Origin: UBA8199 sp964507045
GTDB taxonomy: Bacteria; Verrucomicrobiota; Verrucomicrobiia; Limisphaerales; UBA8199
Direction of reading: 5' to 3'
Assembly (NCBI GenBank): GCA_964507045.1
Contig: CAZDOO010000020.1
Coordinates: 1 to 64,000, forward strand
Length of the DNA stretch: 64,000 bases
Shown here one piece after another: positions 7,091 through 15,992 of the stretch. Under the pieces are notes generated by a model that was given only the letters and a program-made list of their open reading frames with translations, had not been told where the DNA came from and searched no databases. The position numbers and the translations under genes were made by a program. Within the stretch, counting starts at the first letter, position 1, and each line of letters begins with the position of its first letter.

Positions 7091-9607
7091 TCAGGGCAAC
7101 TGCAGGGCGCGATAGAAACGCATCGGGCAGTTGGTTGTGGTCGGATCGGTGTAGAGTACCTGGCCAGTCTGGTTGGTCAGTGTGGCGAGCCGTACCCAGT
7201 CCGTCAGATTGGTCGAGGCATAAATCTCGAGCACCAGGCCAGTCTGGCCCGTCAACTGCAAAGTCACTCCGTTGGCACCCCAAGCCCACGATGTGAACTC
7301 GGGCAGGACAGGCGGGGCCACGGCCAACTCGTAAGCGCCGAGATCGACGGTGCCGTCCGCAATCCGCGGATTGCCGTCCAGGTCGCTGAGGCCGGGTGCC
7401 CATGCATTGTTGCCGGCGTTGACGCAGGGGGAATTGGTCTCCAAGTGAAAATCGCCGTTAGCCAGGTTCACAAACAGCGGAGCGTTGGTGATGTTGCCCA
7501 TTCCATCTGCAGGCAGCGGGGTGGTGCAGCAGTGGTTAAGCACGCTTCCATTGTAATTTGAACCGCTGTTGTAATAGACAATGCAGTTGTTCAGCGCGGC
7601 AATAGAGGCCCCGCCGCCGATGTAACTGGCCGAGTTGCCGCTCAACGTGCAGTTGTTCAGCGTGCCCTCGTGAGCCCCGCCGCCCATCATGGCTGAGTTG
7701 CCGCTCAACTTGCAGTTATTCAGCGTGCCGTGTTCCGCCCCGCCACCGAAGATCCCGGCCGAGTTGCCGCTCAGTGTGCAGTTGTTCAGCGTGCCGGACC
7801 ATGCCCCCCCGCCTGCGGTGTTGGCCGAGTTGCCCCTCACCGTGCAGTTTGTGACGATGGCTTTGGCCGATGCGCACCATATACCCCCACCAGACCACTC
7901 CTCTTCAGCGTCACCGCCGGTCCGCGTCGCTCCATTCGTGAGCGTGAACCCGCTCAGGACCGCCCCGTCGGTCAGATAGACACACCGAATGGCCGCATCG
8001 CCGCGGATCGTCCCTGGCACTTGATAGCCCTCAATCATCGTCACCCCCGGCCCGTTGACGCTTTGGACCGTCAATGCCTTGGTCACCGCCACCCGGTTAG
8101 TCATGCTCCCGTACACCACCGTCCCGCCTGTCCGATAGACGCCGTTGCTCACCAGCAGCAGCGCCCCAGCCACCCACGATGCATTCACCGCGTCCTGGAT
8201 GTTGGTCGCCGCCGTTCCCCAACTGCTGTAAGGCGAATCGGGCGAACCGCTATCAAGGCTGACGTAATGCACCGGTTGCGCCACCACCTGAATCACCGTC
8301 GCGGCTGGCACCCCGTCCGGATAGCTCGCGTTATACGCCCGCAGGACTACCACGTAATCCCCCGCCGCCGCCCACGCATGTGAGGCATACGGCCTGTTGC
8401 TCACCACTGTCCCGTCCCCAAACTCCCACCGCGACGCGCTCACCCGCCCCGAAATGCTCGCTTGCAAATCCAGGAGAAACCCCTCCGCCACATTGGTGTA
8501 GGGGACCGATATCGCCACGCTCAAGGCCCCAGTGACCGAGCCGCTGGGATACTCGTCGCAGCCAATCGAAGGTGGGCTGAGCCACGATTCGCCGTCCATA
8601 TCCACTCCGGTGGCGTAAGCCGCGCTGCCCGCCGCGCGGCAGGGCGAACCGGCGCTCAGATTGGAGACACTGGCCAGTTCGGGCTCAACCACCCGGTTCC
8701 CCGTTCCACCTGAAGGCATCGGAGTAGTGCAGCAATAATTGAGTGTGCTCTCGCAGAAATTCGCGTCTCTTGGCGCGGTATTGTAATAGATGATGCAGTT
8801 GTTCAGCGTGCCATGGAACGCCCCGCCGCCGTATGCAGCCGAGTTGCCGCTCAGCGTGCAGTTATTCAGCGTGCTGTAGCTGGCCCCGCCCCCCTGCCAG
8901 GTGGCCCAGTTGCCGTTCAGGGTACTGTTGTTCAGCGTGCCGTAGTACGCCCCACCGCCGTCGTATGTGGCCCAGTTACCGCTCAGCGTGCAGTTGTGCA
9001 GCGTGCCAGCGTACGCCCCGCCGCCGCCGGATCTGGCCCAGTTGCGGCTCAGCGTGCAGTTGTGTAGCGTGCCAGAGTACGCCCCGCCGCCGTGCTGGCT
9101 GGCCGCGTTGCCGCTCAGCGTGCAGTTGGTAACCACAGCATTAGTTGATGCACACCATACCCCCCCGCCAGACTCCTCCTCTGTAGGATAGACAGACCGC
9201 GTCGCTCCATTTGTCAGCGTGAAGCCGCTCAGAACCGCTCCGTTAGTCAGATAGACACACCGAATGGCGGCATCGCCGTTGGTCTCCCCCGGCACTTGGT
9301 AGCCCTCAATAATCGTCATGCCCGGCCCGTTGACGCTCTGAACCGTCAATGCCCTGGTCACAGCTACCCGGTTGGACCCGTAAACGACGCAGCCGCCGGT
9401 TTGATAGACCCCATTCGTCACCCAGATAGCGTCGCCGTCGGATGCGACGTCCACCGCGTCCTGGATGTTGGTCGCCGCCGTTTCCCAGGTGGCGTAGGGA
9501 AGGGCTGAGGCCAGGCAGTTAACGTTCACGTAGCGCGTGGCAGCGGTAACAGTAAGTGAGACAGACAAAGAAAGACCGGCGATGAGCCAGCACCCGGCGT
9601 GTTTCAT
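7091..9607 (-). CDS. exported duplicated beta-helix protein with PKD domain
   Basis: With ATG 9607 (MKHAGCWLIAGLSLSVSL, a clear signal peptide ending near TAA) the product is 838 residues. It has two homologous halves, each starting with a short Y-V block and TAATNIQDAV, then VAVT(R/K)ALTVQSVNGPG and repeats of about 22 residues of the type GTLNNCTLSGN, typical of right-handed parallel beta-helix (polymorphic outer-membrane-protein-like) proteins. A PKD-like domain with WEFGDGTV and HAWAAAGDYVVVL (about residues 360-450) joins the halves. The second half ends in DLDGNPRIADGTVDLGAYEL, then a C-terminal domain closing with RFYRALQLP that is shared with two other exported proteins here. The product is probably a surface or secreted polysaccharide-binding or adhesive protein; no catalytic residues are evident. 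The longer frame from 9685 lacks a leader. Confidence 0.85.
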   Translation of the reverse strand: MKHAGCWLIAGLSLSVSLTVTAATRYVNVNCLASALPYATWETAATNIQDAVDVASDGDAIWVTNGVYQTGGCVVYGSNRVAVTRALTVQSVNGPGMTIIEGYQVPGETNGDAAIRCVYLTNGAVLSGFTLTNGATRSVYPTEEESGGGVWCASTNAVVTNCTLSGNAASQHGGGAYSGTLHNCTLSRNWARSGGGGAYAGTLHNCTLSGNWATYDGGGAYYGTLNNSTLNGNWATWQGGGASYSTLNNCTLSGNSAAYGGGAFHGTLNNCIIYYNTAPRDANFCESTLNYCCTTPMPSGGTGNRVVEPELASVSNLSAGSPCRAAGSAAYATGVDMDGESWLSPPSIGCDEYPSGSVTGALSVAISVPYTNVAEGFLLDLQASISGRVSASRWEFGDGTVVSNRPYASHAWAAAGDYVVVLRAYNASYPDGVPAATVIQVVAQPVHYVSLDSGSPDSPYSSWGTAATNIQDAVNASWVAGALLLVSNGVYRTGGTVVYGSMTNRVAVTKALTVQSVNGPGVTMIEGYQVPGTIRGDAAIRCVYLTDGAVLSGFTLTNGATRTGGDAEEEWSGGGIWCASAKAIVTNCTVRGNSANTAGGGAWSGTLNNCTLSGNSAGIFGGGAEHGTLNNCKLSGNSAMMGGGAHEGTLNNCTLSGNSASYIGGGASIAALNNCIVYYNSGSNYNGSVLNHCCTTPLPADGMGNITNAPLFVNLANGDFHLETNSPCVNAGNNAWAPGLSDLDGNPRIADGTVDLGAYELAVAPPVLPEFTSWAWGANGVTLQLTGQTGLVLEIYASTNLTDWVRLATLTNQTGQVLYTDPTTTNCPMRFYRALQLP
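7579..7853 (-). repeat. 66-bp tandem coding repeats, second half of beta-helix gene
   Basis: About four imperfect copies of a 66-bp unit encoding the 22-residue beta-helix rung GTLNNCTLSGN plus a glycine-rich turn. Between copies the words GCCGCTCA-x-CGTGCAGTT and GCCCCGCC are nearly unchanged at DNA level, so the array could gain or lose rungs by recombination. Confidence 0.8.
8791..9131 (-). repeat. 66-bp tandem coding repeats, first half of beta-helix gene
   Basis: Five further copies of the same 66-bp unit as at 7579-7853, encoding rungs such as GTLHNCTLSGNWATYDGGGA. The two arrays sit about 1.25 kb apart in matching places of the duplicated halves, which also share a nearly identical flank (7983-8100 versus 9259-9375). 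Confidence 0.8.
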
Positions 9608-9904
9608 AGTTGAACTAAAATGGTTACGCGTGTTCTGACGTTTGCCGGCTTGGAACCAGGCTCCCAGTGAGGCCATCGAACGCATAGAACAGACCTCTTA
9701 GACCCCTGAAAGGCGCATAGTCTCAAGAACCATGTCAATTGCATTACCGCCACAGGCCCCGCAGGGCAAGCCTTTCTTGCAGCGAGGTTGAACGATGGCG
9801 CAAGCGCAATACCCTCCCCATCCCCATCGTCTTACCCAACCATCCCAACCACCTCCGCCCCCGGAAATACCGACGCGCTTTAGTTTGACAATGCGAAGAG
9901 GGGC
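9608..9904. other. non-coding spacer upstream of beta-helix gene
   Basis: No gene seen. It should hold the minus-strand promoter of the beta-helix gene, which I could not pick out. A perfect TTGACA at 9885-9890 on the plus strand lacks a good -10 at normal spacing. Confidence 0.4.
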
Positions 9905-10252
9905 ATGTCTATAGCGGGCGCTTTTTGCACTCCCCTCCTCCGCGGGCCGTCCTCCGTAACAGCACTGCCCGCCCTCCGCACAAAGTGCGCTTCGGGAGGC
10001 GCGCGGAAGGTCGACGTCATTATCCCTTCGCCGACAACCAAGGGCCCAGCGACACCTTTACGGAAAGGGCAGCTCTGGAAAACGGATGCCGGCTATATTC
10101 AAATCTGGCACATCGGTAAAAGGCTCATTGATTACAAGCTGATGCCGGGGCCAGGCAAAAAAGCCGTAAGGACTCAAACGACAGGTATTAACAGGCGGGA
10201 GGAGTATTTGAAGACCCAGAAGGCGGTGTTGGCTAATGCTTCTCCGGCTTGA
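9905..10252 (+). CDS. small conserved-looking hypothetical protein
   Basis: A 115-residue frame whose second half (RKGQLWKTDAGYIQIWHIGK, then LIDYKLMPG and EEYLKTQKAVL) reads like a real small domain: alternating aromatic and hydrophobic strands then a charged helix. As I remember, small proteins with KGQ-x-WK and YIQI-x-x-x-GKR-x(2)-YK blocks are recurrent in Verrucomicrobia without assigned function. The first 45-50 residues are low-complexity and Pro/Ser-rich and may not be translated. No better start codon is visible inside the frame, so this may be a decayed gene or use a rare start. It lies in the gene-poor stretch between two exported proteins. Confidence 0.4.
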   Translation: MSIAGAFCTPLLRGPSSVTALPALRTKCASGGARKVDVIIPSPTTKGPATPLRKGQLWKTDAGYIQIWHIGKRLIDYKLMPGPGKKAVRTQTTGINRREEYLKTQKAVLANASPA

Positions 10253-10462
10253 TCTCCACTCCAAATCCATCCACTCTCCAGTCGTTGTGATCACCCTGAC
10301 ACCAACACAACCCCGTCAAACAGCCGGCATTCAGGAACGGATTCAAGCGCCGCAAGAAGTGCTCCGTCAACTCTTGGGCAGTGAGGTGTCACCGGCTCAA
10401 TGCACTTGACGCCTTGCCGTTCGTCATCATAACGGGCGCGCCGGGATCAGTTAAGGTCAACC

Positions 10463-13405
10463 ATGGACACTAACCCCACAAATCGCCTTACGCCCGGGAA
10501 GAAACTCCTCCTGCTCCTGGTTGGCCTTTTGCTGGCGCTGCTCAATCAAGCGGCAGCCGCCGCTTACACGCCTGCCTCCGTAAGCACCTGGTATTTCGAC
10601 GGCGGCAACGGCACCCTAACCGGTGAGAATACCTCGGCCCCTACGGTTACGGGCACAGATATAGCGGGAACGCTGTATGGCACATTCGGCGACGTGACGC
10701 TGGGCGTGGGCGATACGATCTCCTACACGTTCACCATGCAAACTGCGGGGACCGCAGAAAACATCACCGCCCTTCGGTTCGGACTTTGGAATAACAGCAG
10801 TGATGTGGGGTCTGACTATGCCGCCAACAAGACCACCTGGACTGGTTTCTGGGGGGATAACAACAGCCTCCAGACTGCCTCGGGCGGCGGCCAGCCCTTC
10901 AACTTTGGCCCTGCCGGCAGCGGGGCGACTTTCGTTGGAACTGCCACCAATGACACCGCCACGGCCGACCCCAACGGCATCACGATCGTCAGTCTCACGG
11001 TTGAGCGGACCTCGGAAACGCGCTACACCTTGACCGCCACGACGCATAACAGCGGGCTCGCGGGAGACAGTGTCAATACCTATATTTCCGGGTATATTGA
11101 CAATTACGTGGTCGAAAACAACACCTTTAACACCTTTGCCCTCTACCTATCCGCGGCACAGGCATTGACCAGGATCACGGTCCCGCCGCGTCGCGTCAGC
11201 CTGGAAGGCATCGGGATCCAAATTCGACCGGTGAATGATACTTACCGATATAAGAGCGATCACCTGGATACAGACTCCTGGGATTATGGGTTGATCTTTC
11301 CGATGTCCGCCCCTCCGTCGCAGGTTGTGGGCAAGGAGTATGCCGGTATTGACTGGCGGCCGTATTCAGGTGACCCCAGGACCAATGATGTGATCAAGCG
11401 GTTTAAGGCCAACGGGTCCGGCGACCTGTTGATTGCCATGCCCAGCTCCGCCGCCGCCGGCAATGGCTGGACGAGGCTGACGGCTGGATCTACGCCGGAT
11501 TTCTATTTGGATAACGCTACGCGGGAGGGCGTGTTCACTCCGGATACCAATGCACCTTACTGGTTTTACCGACTGAGCTATCCCACGGCTGAAATCTGGG
11601 TCTCGCTGCCAACCAATTCGGTGGCCACGGATCATTCGCCGTTTGTCTTCGCGGCAACGAATGAACTTTGGTGGGACAACCCGCCGGATTTGATGGGCAA
11701 TGCCGTGACGATTGCGCAGAAGTGGCCAGGTGAACTCAACACCACCGTCGCGAATCCCAATCTCGTGGTCATGTCCAATGGGAATTATCTGGCCATGATC
11801 AGCGGCGTGGTGAGCACCAATGGTGAGGCAAGCCTCTGGCGGTCTGTGAACAAGGGGTTGAACTGGACTGAGGTGGCTTCTGGTTTTCAGGTGAACAAAT
11901 ACAGCTTCTTTGAACTTCAAGGAAGCATCTACCTGCTGGGCATGGATACCAGTGGTGCTGGGGAAACTAGAATCTATAAGTCGAGAGACAACGGGGCGAC
12001 GTGGACGACCAGCGTCTTTGCGGGATATGGCGGACAGGATGCCCCGTCGGAAGTGGACATCGCCAACGGTCGTGTTTGGAAGGCGGCTTTCTCCGGGGTC
12101 GGTCCGGGATTCTATTCTGCGCCCACCAATGCCAATCTCATGCTTGAATCCAGTTGGACGCTTTCCGTTGCGGCCTACGGCACGGTTACCCTGGCCAACG
12201 GTCAGAAGTTCAGTCCCGGCGATGAGGTATCCCTGATCAAGAGCAAGGAGGGGATTCTCTACAATTTGGGACGGGATCAAGTTTACCGCCCTGAAGATGG
12301 CTGGCAGGACGGTATTACCACCCTGCAACCGAATCTGAATGATCTTACCAAAACCACGTGGGACCCCAACTATGCCGGCCCCCGGCTGCCGGGCAATGGG
12401 AATGGCAAATGCACGGCCCGGTATGACCCGGTATCGGAGAAATACTGGGCGCTGACGAGCGGACAACTCCGGGGGCGCCTCAATCTCTACAGTGCCAGCA
12501 GTGCCGGCGGCCGGATTGGGGATTTCGAGTTTAGGGGAACCATTCTGGCCGGGAACTCGAGCTACCAGGGCTTCAACTACCCGTTCATGCAGTTTGATGG
12601 AAACGATATTATCTTCTCGTTGCGCACCGCGTGGGATACCCACCGGGGCCGGGCTTCCCGTTGGCATGACGGCAACATTTTCACCTTCCATCGGGTTAAA
12701 GACTTTCGGACGTTGGGCACCCCTAATTACGTCGTAAACTCTGGATTTGAAAATGCCATGGCGGGCTGGCTCACATTGTCAGCTGGAGATGAAGATGCGG
12801 ATTACACGCAGGTGAACAACGCCTATGCGGGTTCGTATAATTTGGTGCATTACAAAGCAAGTGCCTACAAGGTGAACACTTATCAAAGCCTCATCTACCT
12901 ATCGAATGGCACTTATACGGCGAGCGCCTGGGTCAAATGCAGCGGCGGCCAAAACCAATGCTATCTCTATGTCAATGGCTATGGCGGGGCTGAAATCCGC
13001 ACCAACATTCCGGCCAGTTCAACCCACACAAGAATGACCATTCCCAATATCAATCTAACCAGTGGCGCGTGTAATCTGGGAGTCTATTCCGATGCCAACG
13101 CCGGCAACTGGGTGACGCTCGATAATGTGGAATTCTTCAACCCGGCTTCCGTCATCACCCCCCCGAGTGCGCCGGGGTTCCTGGTCAGTGGGATTCAAGT
13201 TAGCGGCGGCACGGTGTCGTTAATGGCGACGGGGGCAATGGGGAGCACCTACACGTTGTGGGCCACCACAAATACGGTATTCGCGCCCGTCACCAGCACC
13301 TGGACGCTGCTGACCAACGGCACGATTACGGCGAGTCCGTTCACCATTACGGACCTAGGGGCGGTGGCGAACCAGCAACGGTTCTACCGGTTCCGCGCAC
13401 CGTAA
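10463..13405 (+). CDS. exported sialidase-like (BNR/Asp-box) protein with carbohydrate-binding C-terminus
   Basis: A 980-residue exported protein with signal peptide KKLLLLLVGLLLALLNQAAAA. Residues about 35-250 form a beta-rich domain resembling anchor or lectin-like modules. The middle looks like a six-bladed sialidase propeller: Asp-box-like SVNKGLNW (about 459) and canonical SRDNGATW (about 505). Residues about 755-895 (NYVVNSGFENAMAGW, then WVTLDNVEFF) resemble a CBM4/9-type carbohydrate-binding domain. The last 80 residues end RFYRFRAP, the C-terminal type shared with the proteins at 7091 and 46068. I cannot place the catalytic Arg triad or Tyr/Glu of true sialidases, so it may be a glycan-binding or other glycosidase protein. 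A weak AAGG ribosome site precedes the ATG. Confidence 0.7.
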   Translation: MDTNPTNRLTPGKKLLLLLVGLLLALLNQAAAAAYTPASVSTWYFDGGNGTLTGENTSAPTVTGTDIAGTLYGTFGDVTLGVGDTISYTFTMQTAGTAENITALRFGLWNNSSDVGSDYAANKTTWTGFWGDNNSLQTASGGGQPFNFGPAGSGATFVGTATNDTATADPNGITIVSLTVERTSETRYTLTATTHNSGLAGDSVNTYISGYIDNYVVENNTFNTFALYLSAAQALTRITVPPRRVSLEGIGIQIRPVNDTYRYKSDHLDTDSWDYGLIFPMSAPPSQVVGKEYAGIDWRPYSGDPRTNDVIKRFKANGSGDLLIAMPSSAAAGNGWTRLTAGSTPDFYLDNATREGVFTPDTNAPYWFYRLSYPTAEIWVSLPTNSVATDHSPFVFAATNELWWDNPPDLMGNAVTIAQKWPGELNTTVANPNLVVMSNGNYLAMISGVVSTNGEASLWRSVNKGLNWTEVASGFQVNKYSFFELQGSIYLLGMDTSGAGETRIYKSRDNGATWTTSVFAGYGGQDAPSEVDIANGRVWKAAFSGVGPGFYSAPTNANLMLESSWTLSVAAYGTVTLANGQKFSPGDEVSLIKSKEGILYNLGRDQVYRPEDGWQDGITTLQPNLNDLTKTTWDPNYAGPRLPGNGNGKCTARYDPVSEKYWALTSGQLRGRLNLYSASSAGGRIGDFEFRGTILAGNSSYQGFNYPFMQFDGNDIIFSLRTAWDTHRGRASRWHDGNIFTFHRVKDFRTLGTPNYVVNSGFENAMAGWLTLSAGDEDADYTQVNNAYAGSYNLVHYKASAYKVNTYQSLIYLSNGTYTASAWVKCSGGQNQCYLYVNGYGGAEIRTNIPASSTHTRMTIPNINLTSGACNLGVYSDANAGNWVTLDNVEFFNPASVITPPSAPGFLVSGIQVSGGTVSLMATGAMGSTYTLWATTNTVFAPVTSTWTLLTNGTITASPFTITDLGAVANQQRFYRFRAP

Positions 13406-13419
13406 AAGACAAACCGCGA

Positions 13420-13437
13420 GGCGCAGGCACCTGCGCC
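13420..13437. repeat. short perfect GC hairpin
   Basis: GGCGCAGG and CCTGCGCC form an 8-bp perfect inverted repeat around CA, 15 bases past the stop of the sialidase-like gene. It has no T-tract. The word GCGCAGGCACCTGCGCC is one I remember as a dispersed hairpin in Verrucomicrobia, so it may be a repeat rather than a dedicated terminator. Confidence 0.5.
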
Positions 13438-13751
13438 CCTATGTCCACCGAATCAACTAAACAGACACCCGACACCGTCCAGTAGTCAGTCGGAGCCTGA
13501 ATGGGGTCTGTTGGCTGCAGCAATCTGGCAAGTGGTGAAATTGCAATTTGGACCCAGACGCTGTTGTTCATGTTCAGGTTACAGTTTTCGGGGGCGTCGT
13601 TTTCTTGCTTGCATAGTTCAGCCGGTGAGGCGAGATTGTTATTAGATAAGCGCGCGCGGCAAAATGGGTGAGAAGGGCTCCGGCGCAGGTTCTTTGGAAA
13701 GCAGAGTGGTTTAGAATTTACCCTGCCTATGCTCGTGATTAGAAACTATGT

Positions 13752-13943
13752 CCTTGAACCGTAGTTAATAAGTCATGGGACTTTAACCGTGGTTGTAGCC
13801 GACAGGCCTTTACTGGAAGTCGAAAGCAATCCGGCGGGTCCCGCCTGTTTCTAGCAAGTTCAAAGGAACTGTTATACACGGCACTGGCGGGGTTCTTTTT
13901 GGTGCCTGAAGGTGGCTCGCCGAAGGGCGGGCCTTTTTTGTTT
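13752..13943 (+). ncRNA. candidate small RNA of about 190 nt
   Basis: Inference only. A promoter-like TTTACC (13717-13722), 17-base spacer and TAGAAA (13740-13745) would start a transcript near 13752. A strong intrinsic terminator closes it at 13914-13943. In between are local hairpins AGTTC-AAAG-GAACT and GGCGGG-T-CCCGCC, and a possible long-range TTGAAC/GTTCAA pairing. No ORF fits. I do not recognise tmRNA, RNase P, SRP or a known riboswitch. The size fits 6S RNA, but its conserved bubble is not apparent to me. The alternative is that the terminator simply protects rarA from read-through. Confidence 0.3.
13914..13943 (+). terminator. intrinsic terminator before rarA
   Basis: GGCTCGCC and GGCGGGCC make an 8-bp stem (one G-U pair) with a GAAG loop at 13914-13933, followed directly by TTTTTTGTTTT. 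This is the clearest Rho-independent terminator in the window. It ends 35 bases before the rarA ATG, so rarA needs its own promoter or is expressed by read-through. Confidence 0.75.
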
Positions 13944-13978
13944 TAGGCAACACGAGGGCAGGCTGGTATCGTGATCGC

Positions 13979-15364
13979 ATGTCGCGGGATGATCTGTTTT
14001 CCATTCCGCCCGGGCCGCCGTCGGCGGATGCGGGCGCCGGGGAGCGAAACGCCGTGCGGCATCAACCGCTGGCGGCGCGGATGCGGCCGCGTGATTTAAG
14101 CGAATTCGTCGGTCAATCCCCTATTCTCGGCCCGGGGCAACTGCTGCGCCGCGCGATCGAGGCCGATCGCATCCAGTCGCTGATCTTCTATGGCCCGCCC
14201 GGCACCGGCAAGACTTCCCTGGCACAGATCATCGCCCGCCAGACCCGCAGCAAGTTCGAGCGGCTGAGCGGGGTCGAATCCAACGTCGCCGATATGCGCC
14301 GCGTGCTGTCGGCAGCCGCCAACCGGCTTGAAAACAAGGGCCAATCCACCATCCTCTTCATTGACGAGATTCACCGTTTCAACAAGGCGCAGCAGGACGT
14401 GCTGCTGCCGGATGTCGAGGCGGGCGTGGTGCGATTGATCGGCGCGACGACGCACAATCCGTTCTTCTTCGTCAACTCCCCCCTGGTCTCCCGCTCGCAA
14501 ATCTTCGAGCTGCGGCCGCTGTCCGAGGATGATCTCCATGCCCTGCTCCAGCGAGCGTTGGCGGACCCTGACCGCGGACTAGGCTATCTCAAGGTCCGGG
14601 CGGACGAAGTGGCGCTGCGCCATTTGGCGAAGCTGTCCGATGGCGACGCGCGCAAAGCGCTGAACGCGCTGGAAATCGCCGCGCTCACCACGGCGCCGGG
14701 TCCCGACGGCGTGGTCCACCTCGACCTCGCGGTCGCGGAGCAAAGCATTCAAAAAAAGGCGGTGGTGTACGATGACGAAGACGCCCACTACGACACAATT
14801 TCGGCGTTCATCAAGTCCATGCGCGGGAGCGATCCGGATGCCACGCTCTACTGGCTGGCCAAGATGATCCACGCGGGAGAAGACCCGCGCTTCATTGCGC
14901 GTCGAATTGTGATTCATGCCGCCGAAGACGTCGGCCTGGCGGACCCGATGGCGCTGGTGCTGGCCAACGCCGCGTTTCAGGCGGCGGAATTCATTGGCTG
15001 GCCGGAGGCGCGCATTCCGCTGGCTGAGGCGGCGGTTTACATCGCCACGGCCAACAAAAGCAACAGCACCGTGCTGGCCATTGATGCGGCGCTCAAGGAC
15101 GTCGAGTCCGGGCGCACGCTGGCGGTGCCGGAACACCTGCGCGATGCAAGCTACCGGGGCGCCAAACGGCTGGGCCACGGCGAAGGCTACCAGTATGCGC
15201 ATGATCATCCGGGCCATTTCGTCGTGCAGGACTACCTCGGGGCGGACAAGCGCTACTACGAGCCGACCGAGCAGGGGGTGGAAAAGAAGATCAAAGAGCG
15301 GTTGGACAAGTGGCGGGCGCAGATAGCGAAGGCCGAAGGCCGAAAACCGAAGGCCGACGGCTAG
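13979..15364 (+). CDS. rarA: replication-associated recombination protein A (MgsA/RarA/WRNIP1 family ATPase)
   Basis: This 461-residue AAA+ protein has the RarA pattern throughout: PLAARMRPRDLSEFVGQ near the N-terminus, Walker A FYGPPGTGKT, the family block FERLSGVESNVADMR, Walker B with DEIHRFNKAQQD, sensor GATTHNPFFFVNSPLVSRS, and the C-terminal tetramer region ending HPGHFVVQDYLGADKRYYEP. RarA acts at stalled replication forks with SSB and is cytoplasmic. The last eight residues (EGRKPKAD and flanks) come from a GAAGGCCGAA-type repeat and lie beyond the family's usual end. The cyclo-ligase gene follows at once. Confidence 0.95.
   Translation: MSRDDLFSIPPGPPSADAGAGERNAVRHQPLAARMRPRDLSEFVGQSPILGPGQLLRRAIEADRIQSLIFYGPPGTGKTSLAQIIARQTRSKFERLSGVESNVADMRRVLSAAANRLENKGQSTILFIDEIHRFNKAQQDVLLPDVEAGVVRLIGATTHNPFFFVNSPLVSRSQIFELRPLSEDDLHALLQRALADPDRGLGYLKVRADEVALRHLAKLSDGDARKALNALEIAALTTAPGPDGVVHLDLAVAEQSIQKKAVVYDDEDAHYDTISAFIKSMRGSDPDATLYWLAKMIHAGEDPRFIARRIVIHAAEDVGLADPMALVLANAAFQAAEFIGWPEARIPLAEAAVYIATANKSNSTVLAIDAALKDVESGRTLAVPEHLRDASYRGAKRLGHGEGYQYAHDHPGHFVVQDYLGADKRYYEPTEQGVEKKIKERLDKWRAQIAKAEGRKPKADG
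15328..15361 (+). repeat. GAAGGCCGAA-type repeat forming the 3' end of rarA
   Basis: Three to four degenerate copies of GAAGGCCGAA/GAAAACCGAA at the end of rarA, encoding the terminal EGRKPKADG. The reverse complement contains CCTTCGGTTTTCGG, which is also present in the spacer at 24226-24283. Confidence 0.75.
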
Positions 15365-15370
15365 TTGGAG

Positions 15371-15955
15371 ATGCCAGACACCATTCGAGACGCCAAGCGA
15401 GCTTTGCGGCAGCAGGTTTATGCCGAGCTAAACCGGCTGGGGCCGGCGGAACGCGCCGCCGCGTCGGCCCAGGCGTGCGCCCGGCTGGCGGCGCAACCCC
15501 GGTGGCAAACGGCGCAACGGGTGTGCTTCTTTGCGCCCTTGCCGGAGGAATTGGACATCTGGCCGCTGCTGGCCGAGGCGCTGTCCGTCGGCAAGGAAGT
15601 AGCCTTGCCCCGCTTTGTGGCGGACATACGGACTTACGAAGTGTGCCCGATTCAGAATCCCGAGCTGGACGTACGGGTGGGACATTTTGGCATTCGCGAG
15701 CCCAGCGCGCGTTGCACCCGACTCCCCTCAAGCCGGCTGGACTTGATCCTGGTTCCCGGCGTGGCTTTTGACCTGCGCGGCGGGCGCTTGGGCCGGGGCA
15801 AGGGATACTACGACCGCCTGTTGAAGGAGCTACACGGGACGACCTGCGGGGTGGCGTTTGATCAGCAGGTGGTCGCGACCATCCCCGTCGCACCTTATGA
15901 CGTGCGCCTGGACTGCATCCTTACACCAACACGTTGGGTCGAGAGGAAAGCTTAA
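15371..15955 (+). CDS. 5-formyltetrahydrofolate cyclo-ligase (MTHFS)
   Basis: With ATG 15371 (MPDTIRDAKRALRQQVYAEL) the product is 194 residues, normal for the family; a TTG start two codons earlier is also open. The N-terminal K-x-x-LR-x-x pattern, the CFFAPLPEELDIWPLL block, and the C-terminal signature LDLILVPGVAFD then GRLGRGKGYYDRLL (ATP/folate site) identify 5-FTHF cyclo-ligase, which converts 5-formyl-THF to 5,10-methenyl-THF using ATP. In many bacteria this gene overlaps or neighbours 6S RNA, which makes the possible small RNA upstream of rarA worth testing. It converges with the small lipoprotein gene. Confidence 0.93.
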   Translation: MPDTIRDAKRALRQQVYAELNRLGPAERAAASAQACARLAAQPRWQTAQRVCFFAPLPEELDIWPLLAEALSVGKEVALPRFVADIRTYEVCPIQNPELDVRVGHFGIREPSARCTRLPSSRLDLILVPGVAFDLRGGRLGRGKGYYDRLLKELHGTTCGVAFDQQVVATIPVAPYDVRLDCILTPTRWVERKA

Positions 15956-15992
15956 GAAGGAATTCCGACCAACAACCAAGCTGCGCTGGCTG

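Larger units (their letters stand above)
13406..13978. other. long spacer with hairpins and a possible small RNA
   Basis: No protein gene seen in these 570 bases. The segment holds a GC hairpin at 13420-13437, AT-richer DNA from 13560 to 13800, a promoter-like pair at 13717-13745, and an intrinsic terminator at 13914-13943 pointing toward rarA. Sequence between promoter and terminator could be a non-coding RNA (listed separately). Confidence 0.5.

Noticed and set aside
7579..9131. 66-bp repeats considered as a non-coding satellite or CRISPR
   Set aside because: The repeats are in frame and encode beta-helix rungs inside a long exported protein.
9885..9915. TTGACA at 9885-9890 as a promoter for the small gene at 9905
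   Set aside because: The best -10 (TCTATA at 17 bases) matches poorly, and transcription would begin downstream of the only ATG.
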